A stretch of DNA of 64,000 nt, from positions 1,426,001 to 1,490,000 of the forward strand of contig NC_089549.1 in assembly GCF_040115645.1 (NCBI RefSeq), in the 5' to 3' direction. The stretch's first letter is position 1. Each line of letters starts with the position of its first letter. Below are positions 14,201-28,243 of the stretch, in pieces. The stretch comes from Euwallacea fornicatus (Eukaryota > Arthropoda > Insecta > Coleoptera > Curculionidae). A program made the position numbers and the translations under genes. The notes under the pieces are model-generated. The model saw only the letters and a program-made list of their open reading frames with translations. It was not told where the DNA came from and did no database searches.

Positions 14201-16569
14201 AATTGCATCCAGTTGAAAGGTAATGCAGACACGCATAGTTATTCCGTACTGAATGAGGAAATTAATGAAACGGGCTGAGAAGCTATGTTCTCGATCTCAT
14301 TTCTGTCATTCGTCCGTCATCTGCGAAGCCACTTTATTTCTCAATAGTTACAGTGTACTCGACTCATTACCGATCAAAAGCGATAGTTGCGCGAGGCTTC
14401 ATAATATAGACGAAATGCCCATTAGTTGTTGGAAGGATTTCATTCCGATCCGATGTTACTTATGTTAAAAATTTCTTAAAGAGTTTGTTGACTGGTTATG
14501 AATTTGGCTTGTTCTAAACTTTCTTTTAACCAGTTTTTGAGTTTCGCGAATTTCTCCTCAGACCGATGACGGTGAGATATGAATTGTGCCATGGATTGGC
14601 GTTCCAGGGGTAATTTTCGTATATCGGCGATTCGACGCGCAGCTTATTCTGATCATAGAACGTTTTAATTGATGTTAAAGCTTTAAGACGTAGGATGCTT
14701 AGTTGCCACATATATTGCTGAGGAAATAACCTAAGGGTGTGAATATTTAAATCAATAGTTCGCTCTTTTTAGCTTTTTCTCATACGTGTCCTAACAAAGA
14801 AGGAACAATTTTTTAAAATGTGGGCGAAACGTCCATTTTACCACGTTGAAATCGACGATTGTAACGTATGGTTGTACAGCACCCATTCTGAAAATTTCAC
14901 GGCAATAACTACGGAAGATTTTGAACAATTTGTTCGCCTGGTGGGTGTTACAGCGCGCCTACAGATAAAGTTCGCAAAAGGGGAAACTTCTTTGTATGTA
15001 AAGAAAAAGTCAAAAAAACCTGTCTTGAAACTGCATACGGGATGATTTTGCAAAGCGATAGAAACAGAAAAGGTGCATATCGGAGGCACTGAAAACAACT
15101 CGATTTTTCATATGAAATTTTTTCTTAAAATCTCGCTGGAATATTCGCCTCAGAAAATGCCGAACAAGAACGCGACTCATTTGTTCTCTCCCGAGACACC
15201 GCAAAATTTATTGCTTTATATGTTATGGATTTTGTAAGAAACAAATCCAAAATCGTCACATATTACTCGTAAATTCAATCTTGCAGTTTAAGAGGCAGCT
15301 TAAAAATCTTGGTTTCTTCGTCAAAATTTCTGAATTATGACCGAAGAATTTAAGAAACGTCGTTTGGAAATTTTCCAACGTTTGCGACTTCTTTACTAAA
15401 ATAAGGTAAAAAAAAAACAAATTTGAGGAACTAGAGCAATAAATCTGCTCTAGTAAAGCCGACGACGTAAGCATTTAGGAAAATGCTCTTTTTAAATTAA
15501 ATAGTGTATGCTTTATCCCGTTCAAAGGACGAAGCCGGCTCTTGAGCGAATAGATGCAAATTTGCATCTTGAAACTTGTCCCATTTACTTATAACGGATA
15601 TGTTGCCCGACAAAATCAGGTAGTAAGTATCTGGGTCGCTCTTCTTCGTCATACACTTCCACGTTCTTACGTCTGACATTGAAGGCGAAATTGAAGATTC
15701 TTGCGAGTAGGATTTTGAAAATCGTGACGAATGAGTTTAGTCCCGATCTCAAAAAAACAAAGCATCTAATAAACTGTCCCGCCTGTCAAGTGCCAGACTG
15801 AAACATAACGAGACCTGACATTGTGTGAACAAACGAGCTTTCTCATTTTTCCCACTCAAGCGACAAATTAATTAAACGCCCTGTAATTAATTGGCTCTGG
15901 TTTCGACACTCATCCAGAATTCAGGAGTTCTGGCATCGCTATAAAGAAGAAGATGATTCGACTGACTGAATCTATTTTTATCGCAAACACGGAGCCGATG
16001 CCGATGAACTTGTGGCTTACAATAATTATGAACATTACTGTTTTTATTTTTAAATCTAATTGAGCGAATTTGTTTCACGGTTGCGGATTTTACTTTTATT
16101 TTAGAATCGACCGCAGTATCAAATCGGTCGAAGATTGTCGTCTTAGGAGTTCGACGCGATCTTGGTAAGGCACGTAGTTATACATCTGCGGTTACTATGT
16201 TCAAATAAATAAATGGGGGGCATTATTGGGAGTAATTTAATTAACTTAACTACACGTAGTAAAAACAAAGGCTTGAGAAGTGCACAATGGAGCATATAGA
16301 CCCGCATGTCGTTACTGCGCCAACTAGCTTCACATGCAACCTTTGTGGGGTGAGCTAAAGCAATAAACAGTTCTTGCTGTATACTATTAGTTTAATTGCT
16401 CTGTCTGCTGCTTTTGATAAATACGGTTAATACATTCGTTTTCTAACCGGTATTGAATTGAAGTCGCCATCACAATCACATTAATACATATTTTTTAGCG
16501 CGAGAAGTGAATTGCGGCCGCCATTGAAGGTTAAGTTTTACTACTCCATACGAGTTCAATTTGGGTTAT
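11223..16569. other. Non-coding stretch
   Basis: Short overlapping frames on both strands near 14820-15200 and 12250-12900 match nothing I know. No RNA or repeat recognised. Confidence 0.5.
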
Positions 16570-17192
16570 ACAGGGTGACCTTTTGAAAACGCACAATAAC
16601 TAAATCTGAGGAAATAAAACGTATATATCAAAAAATTCTACAATGCCATGAGGGGGACGGGAGGGGGGGAAGCAAAAAGACGCATTAACCATTCCGTTCT
16701 CGTTTGCCCCCTCGTCTCTCGCCAGCCCTTTCAAGTGATGGTTAAGTGGCAATCTCCTAGATGAAACACCTCATCTTAAATTCCTTAAAAACACCTTTCG
16801 ATGATGCCCCATAAGGATTGCTGCCAGGACACTAATGCGAACGATTTTCAGCGGTAGTTAAATCAATTAAATGGTAATAGATTGCGATTAGATTTTCCTT
16901 AATCAACCGAACGCTACTGCTCGATCAAATGTAGCTAGCTTTGCAGGGCACCGTCGGAAAGCGTTTGCTGAGAGCTTGAAGATAAGGTGTCACAGGTAGG
17001 GGGTTGCCATTTAGTATTATTTAGTTAGTTGGGGCGGCTGGGGGTGGCAAGGTAAGCAAGAACGGATCGGTTAATACATCATTTCGCTTTCTCCTCGAAA
17101 ATGTAGAGGTTAATTTGAGGAATTTTCATATCTTTTTTTTTTTTTTTGTTCTTCAGACGTAGCAATTGCAAGTTTTCGAATTGTCACCCTGT
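16570..17192. mobile_element. Non-autonomous DNA transposon with CAGGGTGAC termini
   Basis: The left end ACAGGGTGACCTTTTGAAAA and the complement of the right end ACAGGGTGACAATTCGAAAA remain alignable for about 42 bp. The 623-bp interior has no transposase and is unusually G-rich, including a GGGGGACGGGAGGGGGGG run at about 16652-16669. The CAGGGTG end is shared with the mariner-like remnants at 51163 and 61015. Confidence 0.7.
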
Positions 17193-17952
17193 GTATTCGC
17201 TCTTTACGGTAAATATATCAAAATTGCTTCCAAGTGCCACATTAAAATAATCCCCCTGGGTTAAAATATTTCCCGCTCAGTCGTGTACATAAAAAAAATT
17301 CGCAACATCCCTGCGTTTAGAAGATAATATCCCGGATGTTAAATCACGGAGGGATGCCTATATCATAAAGCAGACTCCCTGGCATTTTCCAGGTGTTTTG
17401 TCTAAAATATTATGGATGATGATAATGGCTAAAGCGAGTGGAAAGTGGAGTGAAAATGGAAATTCCCATATGCCACGCAGACCTTATTGAAAATATGCAT
17501 TCGTTAGAACAAGCACAGGATATGGCGACTGGCAGTTATTGTTCTAAGCGTTTCATGCATGCGTTTTAACCAGAACACTGCAACCTAATAAAAAGTAATC
17601 TGATTCGTGTTTAAGAGCTTTTTAGTGGACCACCCACTGAATTTTTATGTTTTATTTCTAAGAGAAGCATAGTGCACCAAACCCACAATCTGGTATTTCA
17701 CTTCCCACGTTGTCAAGAAGAGCAGGATTTCTGTGCGTGTGACTCCATTGGGTCGAAACCTTCGTATCAAGGCGAATTGTATTTTATGCGGCACATAAAT
17801 TTTAAAAATAAATTATATATCAAGACACTATCTACGCACGAATCAGCTATTCTTCACTGATTACTTGTAAAACGAAGTTTTGTACGATTTCATGAAATAC
17901 TCCAACGAGAGTGGGTGACGGTCACCAAACGAAACCAAAAGCGGAGGTGAAA
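17193..17952. other. Non-coding stretch
   Basis: Nothing recognisable on either strand. Confidence 0.5.
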
Positions 17953-18282
17953 ACATGCACAAAATACAAGAACGGAAATCGTGAAAAGTACCAAACGGCC
18001 ACCGACATTTACAAATCCGTCTGCAGATCGCCACTGGACTATGCACACATACTAAGAGCAATGGCTACAGAGTGAACAAGGCAGCATATACAAACTACAG
18101 AACAGATCGCTTTGAAACTAGTCACCAAGAAAAGACGCCCCGTGAACCCCCTGCACAATCCATCCAAGACACATTTATACGAACGGACACTAATAACGGA
18201 ACGATTACTACAACTACAATCCAAATGGAAAGTCAACCACTACAATTGGTCTATACTCAATCCCTTTTGTCCAACAAGATAA
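17953..18282 (+). pseudogene. Non-LTR retrotransposon ORF2 fragment (C-terminus of reverse transcriptase region)
   Basis: In the frame starting at 17953 the sequence reads TDIYKSVCRSPLDYAHILRA, a stop at 18073, then EQIALKLVTKKRRPVNPLHN and LYERTLITERLLQLQSKW. The YKS-x-x-RS-x-LDY segment followed by a Q-x-ALRLI-type segment is the layout downstream of the reverse transcriptase core in jockey/R1-type ORF2 proteins. The EQIAL block is clearly related to the fragment at 38839-39159 (EQIALRLITKIRHTNNPLL), so both come from one family. No polymerase core, ORF1 or poly-A tail remains, which suggests a short relic. Confidence 0.55.
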
Positions 18283-19339
18283 AGATGACAATCCCGTTTC
18301 CTCTTCCTTTCCACTACACTGTTGGAGTATTTCCAAGAATTGTGATTTTTTTTCTTTTTTTATCTTTTTTTTGTGTATATTTGATTGAATTGTAGAGAGA
18401 CAAGGTAAAACAACATTATGTCGCCGACAGAAGGGCTGATGAGGCCGATAGTAATTTTTTTAAGTGAATAACGATTTTCTATTACCATGGAAATACTGAA
18501 AATTACCCGTAGAACACAAAATCGGAGTTAGCCAAAACAATCACTTATTGGCATAATTATTACTTAGATGCAATGTCAATAATTTTAACAATAAATTATG
18601 CTTCTCCCCTCGTGTGTTTAGCCAATACAGTTTTGTCCGACTTCATAACTGAATAGAACTTCCGTTCGTCACTTGTGTGATAAACCGACGAAAATCTCCA
18701 GACATTTACCCTAACATGGTAATTTCAATATCGGAACAATATAACGGATCCCACTGCTGCTGAAGTTGACTCCTTGATGGCGAGAGCAATGGGAATTCCT
18801 CCCTTAATAGCTCCAATTTCTGCAGATTAGTGGTCTTTCCTATGAAGCACTGTGCTATTGTAGAAATTATGCCAGAGCATGTGCAAATTGCGATTTAGAT
18901 CCTAGAGGGATTTCCAGGAGACTCTATTGATGTTTCGTGTGATTACAGTTGCGGCGAAGGCGTTTGGGATCACTTTTATTAGTTTTGTAAATATCGAAAT
19001 GTGACTTGAACGCGCTTCTAAAATTTAACCTCCCTATTATAGTTTTCATCTTCCTTTACGTTGTTATCGAGTTTCTTATTTAGCCTCGAAAATACCTTAT
19101 AGATAGAGTATTCACCCGGAATTCCAATCCCTTCGAGGCACAAGCTATTTATTCCATTTTTCGATAAACCGTTTCGAGTGGCTTTATAGAAATACTCGAG
19201 CATGGATCTTCAGCTATATTAAAAGAAATTTTACGGGCTAAAGCGTATTATAACCGTTGGCAATAAAAGGTTTCCGGGTCATCTTTTTTTATGTTTTTTC
19301 AAAATAAAATACTGGATAAAATGCAATTTTAAATCTTGG
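18283..19339. other. Non-coding stretch
   Basis: A T-rich run near 18345-18375; otherwise nothing recognisable. Confidence 0.5.
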
Positions 19340-19418
19340 TGGTTTATCGAGACTGCACTATTTATAGCCATATGGACACTTTATGGTTTATCGAGGCCAC
19401 GCTATTTACAGCCATATA
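19340..19418. repeat. Tandem duplication, period 44 bp
   Basis: TGGTTTATCGAGACTGCACT at 19340 recurs as TGGTTTATCGAGGCCACGCT at 19384, each followed by ATTTA-A-AGCCATAT. Two copies, the second partial. Confidence 0.7.
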
Positions 19419-20369
19419 AAATAAGTGTTTTCCAGTGGCATTAGATATACAGGGGGACTTAAAATAAAATTAATTTGAACGGTCCACACATCTACGAATC
19501 TAGATTTTGATTAACTTTCTACAGATTCAATGAAGGGCCAGTCGGCTGTTAATTTACAGCATGCACTCATTTGCTCCGTTAAGCTACTAGAATTTCATTA
19601 ACCAATGGTTAGTCGAATCTGAAGCCAAATCTACTATCGACTAAACAACATTTCCATGTTGTTTGTTTAGGTTTTGACACACTTTAATAAACTTCTCTCT
19701 TTCCATGATACACTGTTTAGGTAACTGTATTCACATTTCAATCATCAAGTATATGAGGCCTTTTGTGTACATTGACTATAACAGAACAAGAAGACATTTC
19801 GAAACCTTTTCATGAGGAGACTTTTAAGGAAGTGGCAAAAGTGATGGTAAATGGCCTGGGAACGACTACAGCTTTATTCATTCCTTGCGATTTTGTTTGT
19901 TGACTTTTGTTGTTTTCCGAAATTGTATGTGGAAGTATAATGTTACGTTAGGGAAACGAAAATATGGAATTCGCAAAGTAAATATCGTCTCGGTGCACGT
20001 TGGAAGAAATGCAGGGTTCTTGTTTACGTGCTGCAGAAAGATAAAACCTTATTACAGATAAATAAAAAATGGTCGGAAATGCTTGAGAAGGTGCCTTCAG
20101 CATCAGCAATTATTTCTGCTCAAAGTAGCAGATTCCAAACTATTGTGTATTGCATCCATCACGACTACCGCACAAAACGACACATCTGTCGACACTACGT
20201 TAGCAAATTCCTCACTAGTTGCTGCAGATGTTCCAAACTAATATACTGAAAATAATTCAATTACTCGTATTGTTGCTTTATTGACGACACAACATTTAAA
20301 GTAACCATTCGGATTTCGACAAAACGTGACACTAACGCACCATATTTCGATATGAAGTCGGGAAGACTA
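19419..20369. other. Non-coding stretch with one orphan transposon-like end
   Basis: TACAGGGGGACTTAAAATAA near 19450 resembles a transposon terminus but has no partner. Nothing else recognised. Confidence 0.45.
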
Positions 20370-20686
20370 CGGGGTGTCCCAAATAAAGTCGCATTGGAAT
20401 AATTGAAACTGTAAAAGTTACAAGGTGAATCAAATTAGAAAACAATGCGCATTTCTCCGCCCGTCCAGAGGATGTCCTAAAATTTAAAAACGTACAGGAT
20501 TTGTCGAAATATAGGGAAAAAATTTCAATTGTGGTTTTCGAAAATCGTGAGTTATTAATTATTTAAGAAAACCGTTTGGGGGAATTCTGCGAAAATTGGC
20601 AGTTCTCGATTGTCGACAATCGAACCCGTTGAATCGCCTACCGTTTCCATAATCCCCATGGAACCCACGTTATTTGGAACACCCAG
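20370..20686. mobile_element. 317-bp MITE flanked by TA
   Basis: The left end CGGGGTGTCCCAAATAAAGT and the complement of the right end CTGGGTGTTCCAAATAACGT match at 17 of 20 positions, and TA flanks both sides, as for Tc1/mariner-type insertions. No coding capacity. Confidence 0.75.
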
Positions 20687-23600
20687 TACATTGAGTCGAG
20701 TGTGATCTCAATGCGTTAAACTAATTTGCTCTCTTATCATTTGATTAATTTTAACATTAGATATATTTTTGATCCGCGACAACAAAGATCATTTGACCGA
20801 ACTTCTTAACAATAGGAATTTAGTGTTTTTAGCAACCACTGCAAAGTCCCGTCGACACGTTCTGGTAGGCATCAAAATAGCAATTTTATGTCAGGGTTTT
20901 TTCATCAACGAAACCACACAGAAGCTCATCTATTTTTATGTGGTCCATCATTAAAAGGTGCCATGAATATGCAACTTTTGCTTTCTCAAATGTTCGTGTT
21001 TCTATACGCACATTGTTGCATTGAGATACGCGAATGGTTTGTTGTTTCATCGTTTGTTATTCGATTAGAGCCGGGTAGACACTTGTGTTATTCTCCCATC
21101 CTGTGCGTTAAAGTAACGAAATTTTTTTTCAGCTTTAATTGTTGTAAGGCTGTGAGACCAGTGCTAAAGTACTTTAATCTGCTTGGTAAAATTTGAAGTT
21201 TATGTAGGACAAGTGATATTTCCAGTAAGTAAATGCCTATTTCACCATATAAATAATGAACGTTCCGGAAGCACATTAATGGTTTTCATTCGGCAACTGA
21301 ATGCTGTTGCTATCTACAATAAACTAAACTTATTTTATTTTATAACATGTTGCTGTGTGCGTTTATCGTGCCGAAAGAGACGGATCACTGACTGTGGCCT
21401 AAACGGTTTCGAAATTTTTGTAGATTGAAATACATCTGTCTGGAACCCCAACTTACCATCGTTGTGGAATAGAATCGATCACAAAATTTTTGGATTTAAT
21501 TAAGTGACTAAATGTATTCCGGGGCAAGGTGGCTAACGTCTCCCGTGGTCACCACCCTGACCCTTTTTTTTCTTGCACTGAACTTCAAGAGTGTCCTGTC
21601 ATTCAGATTACTACAAAGGTTAGTTGTCGGTCAGCTTATGCGTGTAAAGTATGTACTTTTTTTTCTAATTTTTGAACGCTACTGTTCGTTGAACATGAGG
21701 ATCCTTTTGAATATTTTTTTTTTATTTGGAAATTCCCTGCACCGCAAGCTTATTTCTTTATCATACAATCCAAGAAAAGGGACGTTTCTCTCTAACAGGT
21801 CACTTAAATGCGACCGTTGCTGCAGTTGAACACCATTTGTCTAAGTTCCAAAATTCGAGAAAGAATGCCCGCTTTCTAGTTGCGTCACTCAGATGCGAAT
21901 TTTCCCGGACAAACACAATTTTTGCGCCTCGCAAAAATCCACAAAAAACAAACTGCGCCGCCGACGTCACATAAGTGCGTGGAAATGTTCGTAGAGCGCA
22001 ATGCGATTTTGGCAAATTTCAAAACTCGTGATGAAATGTCTGAGGAACGTCATTTTTTTCCAAAAATTTGAAACGAAACATTTGAAGATATGCAATTTCA
22101 CTTATGAGAGCGGGTGTTGAACAAAAAAAAAAGCTACGTGCTTGATTGTTTCACAAGTAGGTCTTATTCTGTACTGTGGATTTAAATATTTGCATTTTGA
22201 TTTAGAATATCGCTACATACATGTTTTCCCATTTCAGCAACTTTTCCGTACGTCGATATTACAAAATCATGCCATTGCATCGCCTTCAGGTTATCGATTT
22301 CAGATTTATCGACCACAGCTAACACAGCTGCTACAATATCTCTAGACTAACTGCCTTTTACTTACTTCCTTTGAACGTTTCGTAAAACAATGTGTGGGTA
22401 TAGTTTATATTCATGTCGTATACCAGTATTTTGCAATAGACTCATATTTCTTCAATTTCCATTAGGTAGGTTTATCGGAAATCGAGCCACAGTATTTCGA
22501 TTTCGAGATAATGCATTCAAAGGGATTTGACTGGGAATGAATATTGATTTGAGAGTTACTAAAATATGTACGGAAAGTTAATGGAGGTCCGTAGGCCGTG
22601 ATGCTGAGTGAAAACTTTACTTCCTATATGATATAGCGCGAAACTGGTAGCGGTAAACTGGCACATTAAAGAAGAACAAAAAAGTTGCATAAATTATCTA
22701 CTATTCCTCGCTGGGAGTCAACTCAAATTCTATCAAATCTCAGGAAATTAATTGAATCAATAGCTTCAAAGTTTCGCCCAACCAAATTCCAATTAAACTA
22801 TGATTGAAGGAATCGCTTTGATATTCTGCCTGGTTGGATTCTAATGGTTCTGTAAATCTAAGTGGATTAGCTATCAGGATTAAGCAAATTTAATTTTGGT
22901 TGGTTTAACGTTTAAAGTCAGTGATTTTATAAGGAGAATTATGTCAAGATGAAAAGTTCATATGTACCTTAGTAGATTAACCAAAAATTTGAGTCTAACG
23001 TAATATGATTGATAGTCGAGTTGCGAAACGTAATAATACTTGAAGATTGTTGGGATCTAATTTATTACGTACGTAAATGAATATTACCGGGGAAACTGTT
23101 CAGAGGACGTAAAAAGCATTTTATACGCGCGAGCGAGCATATGAGATGCATTTTCAGCAATGGGAATAATGAAATAAAGTATTAGCAACGTTCGCAGAAA
23201 CACGGGTGGTCTTTTCCCTAAGTTGACTATTTCAATTTTCCACAATTCCCAAAGTTGGCCTAATATTTAAGAACAGCTTCCCGTTATAAAACTAAATTTT
23301 ACACAACTTCGCAGTCGTGTTGAAATTTAAATAGGATTCTCGCACCATAAAACTTTCATTACTTTTATTCCAATTACAAGTTTACTCACCCATTGACCGA
23401 GCATAGATATTCCTTATAAAAGCGACCGTTTATTTTCTTTGTGGTTTCACAAAGTCATTGGTTAATAATGAAGTCTCAGCAAGACTGGAATGCAAATTAG
23501 ATTTTCTAGGGATTTTCAGGATGCTAACTGCTAGGGCCGTTCGGTTTTATATTTGGAAAATATTCATAGTATAATGGGAAATCCTTATTTGCCTTCAAAG

Positions 23601-25500
23601 CGGTTAAAACAATATTATGAGCTTATGAGATTTTCTGTTTCAATCAATTTTTTATTAAGTCGATTTGTAATGGTAAATATTTTTATTGAATATTTGTATA
23701 CTACCGCTTTGAACGTACAGGGTGTCAGTTACGTATACTGATGAGCTCTAAGGGACAAATCCCGTCGATAGAAGGCGCCGCATATTATCTTTTACCGGAA
23801 TTTAAATAACAATAACTTTTTTATAACTTACTGTCTGTTATTTTTACCGTTAAACGATAATCTTAGTATTTCTCGCTGAAAGCAATCGATGTGGAAAAAA
23901 ATGGGTTTCAAGTTTTAACTGTTACTTTTAAAATCACAAAATGTACTTCGTAATTTGGCTCAATAGCGCTAACGCGCAAGGAAAGCATTGTACCAAAATC
24001 GATTTCCATGGCAACAAAATCAGAAAATTTATTGGCAGTATTAAAATTAACTATTAAGAAATGCACATATCAACAACACCATTAAACTGAATAACAACTT
24101 TCTCTTCGTTCCTTCAATCAGCATTGATGTACCCGCCCACTCTGACTTTTTGATTTTCTACCATGGACCAGGCAAAAAAATTTTTTTTGGGTGACTCGTA
24201 AAACTTTCGAACATCTGTAGATGCAGGAACGAAAATTTAGTGCGCGTAAAAAATTTCAGCGAATCCACAGAAATCATTGAAGGGGGAGTTCCCTAAAACT
24301 CCTCAAACTGAAAACGAACTCAATTGGGCGCAAAATTATTTTTGGTAAAAGCGAAAACACTCGAAGCTCCGTAAATACGAAAAAAAAAAAAACAAGAATT
24401 CATCGTGAATCCAGCAAACCCTTCGGAAACGTATAAAATCTGCGGACGACCCGTTTGTTGGTCCTCTGTTGTGGGAAATTAAGGGTGTTAAATTATTGTA
24501 CATTCGTTACAGACTTTCGCAAATACATATTTCAAATTTTTACATTTTTATACGGCTGCAGCATCCTCCTAAAGCTGAAAATTGCTTTCTTATGAATGCA
24601 AGCTCACCTTAATTCTGCAACTCGGTAGATAATATAATTTTGCTGAGTAGCGTGGTCGTTTTCAGCATTCTAATTGCCCATTTGTAAACAGCAAACGGCT
24701 CAAAGTCTGGATAATCCATCGGAAGCAAGAAATATTATACACAATAAGGATAAATAAAGGACCAACGTAGGGCTCTGCGGTTTGTGGCAGATGTGTGGTT
24801 TTGGAAACAACGTGATTAATTGCTGTATTTCCCAAAGTAATTAGTTAGTTCCGTACAGTTAAATAATTGAAGTTATGTTACTCTAGTAGATATTCAGAAA
24901 CGGGTCACCATGTCAACCCTTACAAAGGTCGGGCACTTTCTTGACTGACACAAATTTGTAAGTGGTTTCGAAATAATGTAAATCTAGGAAAATTTAAATT
25001 TTATAGCCGCTCTTAGGGAAAAATATGTAAATTCCTTCTTGAGAAAAACAACCAAACTGAATTTTAAAGCTGGATAATTCAGATGAGGAATGGGCCGAGA
25101 TTTGAGTCTAGCGAGATTAATGTTATTACTTGAGGAGATTACGCTTCCTTTTTTAAAAGAAAAATCTCTTGATCTCGACAATTCATTCGCCACAAGATTG
25201 CACTTCGTATGGTATTACTGTTTACGACTGGTGCATGATGTAATGGTTATGTCTGTGTATACTTAGATCAACACCGGACATAACGGTTATTAACTGATCG
25301 CAATTTATATTGTTGAGCCAAAATGTCATTGTGTAGTAGACGCATATAATCAAAGTGAATGAGCTTTACCGTATTCATGATATGTAGGAGTCGAGCTACA
25401 TTCATTTCAATTGTCGTTTGCTTATTGTAAAGTTGTACGTTTCTATTCATATTTATGATTGAACGGAGATGTTCTAAAGATTTTTTTAAATTTGTTCCAG
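20687..25500. other. Non-coding stretch
   Basis: TACAGGGTGTCAGTTACGTA near 23716 looks like another transposon end without a visible partner. Overlapping short frames at 20888-22071 have no family match. Nothing else recognised. Confidence 0.45.
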
Positions 25501-25554
25501 GTATGTAGTAACAACATCAACGAAACAATCCCAGAGCAGGAATACTTCATTGCC
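25501..25554 (+). other. Candidate recursive splice site / 54-nt microexon
   Basis: A pyrimidine-rich tract ends in TTTGTTCCAG at 25500 and is followed directly by GTATGT, so acceptor and donor are juxtaposed as in recursive (ratchet) splice sites. A second donor GTGAGT lies at 25555. The 54 nt in between are open in one frame as VCSNNINETIPEQEYFIA with phase 0 at both ends, which would fit the phase-0 exon at 40100. It could be a ratchet point in a very long intron, a cassette microexon, or chance. Confidence 0.35.
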
Positions 25555-28243
25555 GTGAGTAATATCTAATTGTCTTTATTCTTTTGAAACGACCCAATTT
25601 TACAAGAAAGTACAGGATTGTAAGTCGTTTTAAATTGAAGTAAATGCAATAATCCGCATTTCCTCCGAACCGAATGATCATTTCGAGACCTCTTTTCATT
25701 TAAACGAGTCAATAAAAAACTGAAAATACAAAGGAAACTGAATAATAAAAGTAAACGGCTGTATTTTACCTTCCGTTTCACATGATCAATTTTTCTTTAT
25801 TTGAAGAAAAACTTTTAGAGATATTTCAATATCACGGGAAACTTCGATATTGAAAAAGATAAAATGGGTAAATTATTAAAGTTAGTTTTGCTAGGGATTT
25901 CCGGGGGGAGAATGAGCGATCAATTGCACCGGATTTCGAAAAATGTATGAAAGTGGAGAGTTTTTTCCCATCGACAGTATTCCACGTATGTGTTTTGTAA
26001 ATTCCACCGTTTGAGAACCACTGTAGGGTGTGATTTCCTCTGGCCCAGTCGAAAGTTCCGAATTTTCGATACAGGAACCGGTCATCAAAGCTCTCATTAA
26101 ATATACTGGTACGGACGACGGAAGGGAATCGGTTGACAAAACTCAAGTGATGGGTGAACAACTGTGTGAATTTTTTACCAGTAAACATTTCTTATTGAAT
26201 TAGCCCTGCATAAATTCGGCCCACTGCATAACTAAAACTCCATAGGGTAAATTTTAGTTTGCAATGAATAATTGTAATGAATTTACGCTATCGCGAGTGT
26301 GATTGAGGTGGGACAAACGCCACTCCTTATATTTTAGGGAGGACACGTGACGAACAGCGGACATTAACACGAAGTTGGGGGATCGGAGAGGGGTGTGGCA
26401 CAGAAATAACTTTTTACCCCTTTCAGTAAGTTGTCCTGGGAGTGATGCGATCGCGTGGCGTTAAAACAAAACTTTAGTAAATGGAAAACAGTAAGTGAGG
26501 TGCCATCAATGCATACTGACCAGGTCCCATACCGCAACACCGACGTTCCATAATTGGTTGCTATTTTACCGGAACATTAAAAATTCAGTTCCGTAAATAA
26601 CGAATATTTTTCCATTAAAAGACATACATTTTTATTCCATTATTCAAATTCACTAAAAAATGTTTTCGAAATTTTGTTCAAATCTCAATCTATAACGTAA
26701 TGTCATTTCTGCTTATAACTGTAACAGTTTCTCTTGGAATTGGGTTTATCGCCTTAAACTCGAATTGTGAAAACATAAACATGTTTAACAATTTCGTTCA
26801 GGCCTCGGCCCTTTTCATTAAAAGTTTCTTCGCTTCCAAGGGTTTTTGTCTTTAATTTAAGACGCCGACAAAGCAATTTCTCAGATCTTTCCGGATGCTT
26901 TTCTTGAATAAACGTCAGTTCGAATTTTTTAAATGTTTTCGTTCCTGGTTTCGATGCTGCCAACTTCTTTTACGTACCATCGTTCTTTTATGTTATGTAA
27001 TGTCCCTAAAAACTACATATATTCACACCCGTACTTGCAAAGTCGTAAATCTCCAAAACGAGTCCCGTTTATCTCGAATGTTCAATCTTTCCGAACCCTG
27101 GGGAAATCTCCTATCTAGTCCCCAGACTTTGTTCGCTACACTTATTACTACGTTAGGTAAGGTCCGGTAAGGTGAAAAATGCACCCAAAAGTCATTTTTT
27201 AAATTACCTTTCGTGAAATAATTGTGAGAATTGCTCATTTTACTGTCTACTTTTCTGTTGTAATATTATGAAAAGGTTTTGCGAGGGAACATTACGAACA
27301 GCAAAAACGACGGTAATCTGGTATTTAGAACAAATGGCTGTAATATGTTTTGTTCTCGTTTCATTTCAACCTTTTGAGTAAATTTAGCGTTCCTCTGTTC
27401 GGATATTAGTTATTTAATGTCCGGTATTTCTTTGCTCTTGTCGAATATTACAGTGGGAATAATTCGAGTTAATATTCTTTCTCTACTCGTCATATCGAAT
27501 GTATCTTCAGGCTGTATTTTATTTTAAGAGAGCATTGAACTTCTGACATGTCGCCTCCGCATCAATTCTTGAGAATCATATGTTTTGAGGTTATGCAAAC
27601 TCTTCGTTAAGTCGGATTTAATGTCGCCACAAATTCGTTATATTTTGGAAAATGTCTAATACATTAAAACACAGTCATTTTTAACTGAGTGCCTCCATGG
27701 CACCCGTTCGCTCGTGGTCCGTCCTCATAACAATATCAGTCTTGTCAGAAGCAAAATAGTGTCAGAAATTAAACTTTGTCGGCGTTATTTTTACTGCATA
27801 TTATGACCAGACCTAATATTTTTCATATTAGATGGGGACGATATACCAGAATTTTAATGGCTCGTGTGAAGAAAAGAATACGGTAACGATGTAATATTTT
27901 TACGTTATAAAGCGAGCCAACAGTGGTATTATGTATACTGTGTTTAAAGTATAATAAAGAATTTGACAACGGTTTCCGGTATGGCTAGAAGTACAGTCAT
28001 GTTGAAAATCGAAACTCACACCAGCCCTTGCGTGAACCGTCTATCTCTAAATAATTTTAAACTATTCAAAATTTACGAGAAAATAAAGGTTTTCCAAAAA
28101 TTATGAATAAAATATAAAATAATTATTATTGCACAATTAAAAATAAACAAATTTAATACTCGTGTAATTTCCGCTATTGCCTGGGACTCGTGTTTAAAGA
28201 GTTTGCTTTTATCTGCTGTTGTGTAAATACCTACCACCCACCA
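25555..28243. other. Non-coding stretch
   Basis: A 57-codon + frame at about 26028-26203 has protein-like composition (EPVIKALIKYTGTDDGRESV) directly after a CACTGTAG that could be an acceptor, but it matches no family I know and is mirrored by a longer minus frame. Nothing else recognised. Confidence 0.4.

Noticed and set aside
23716..24490. Transposon starting at TACAGGGTGTCAG
   Set aside because: No matching inverted end or transposase trace found downstream.
25832..26188. 118-codon minus frame
   Set aside because: No recognisable domain. The opposite strand is equally open, so neither can be preferred.
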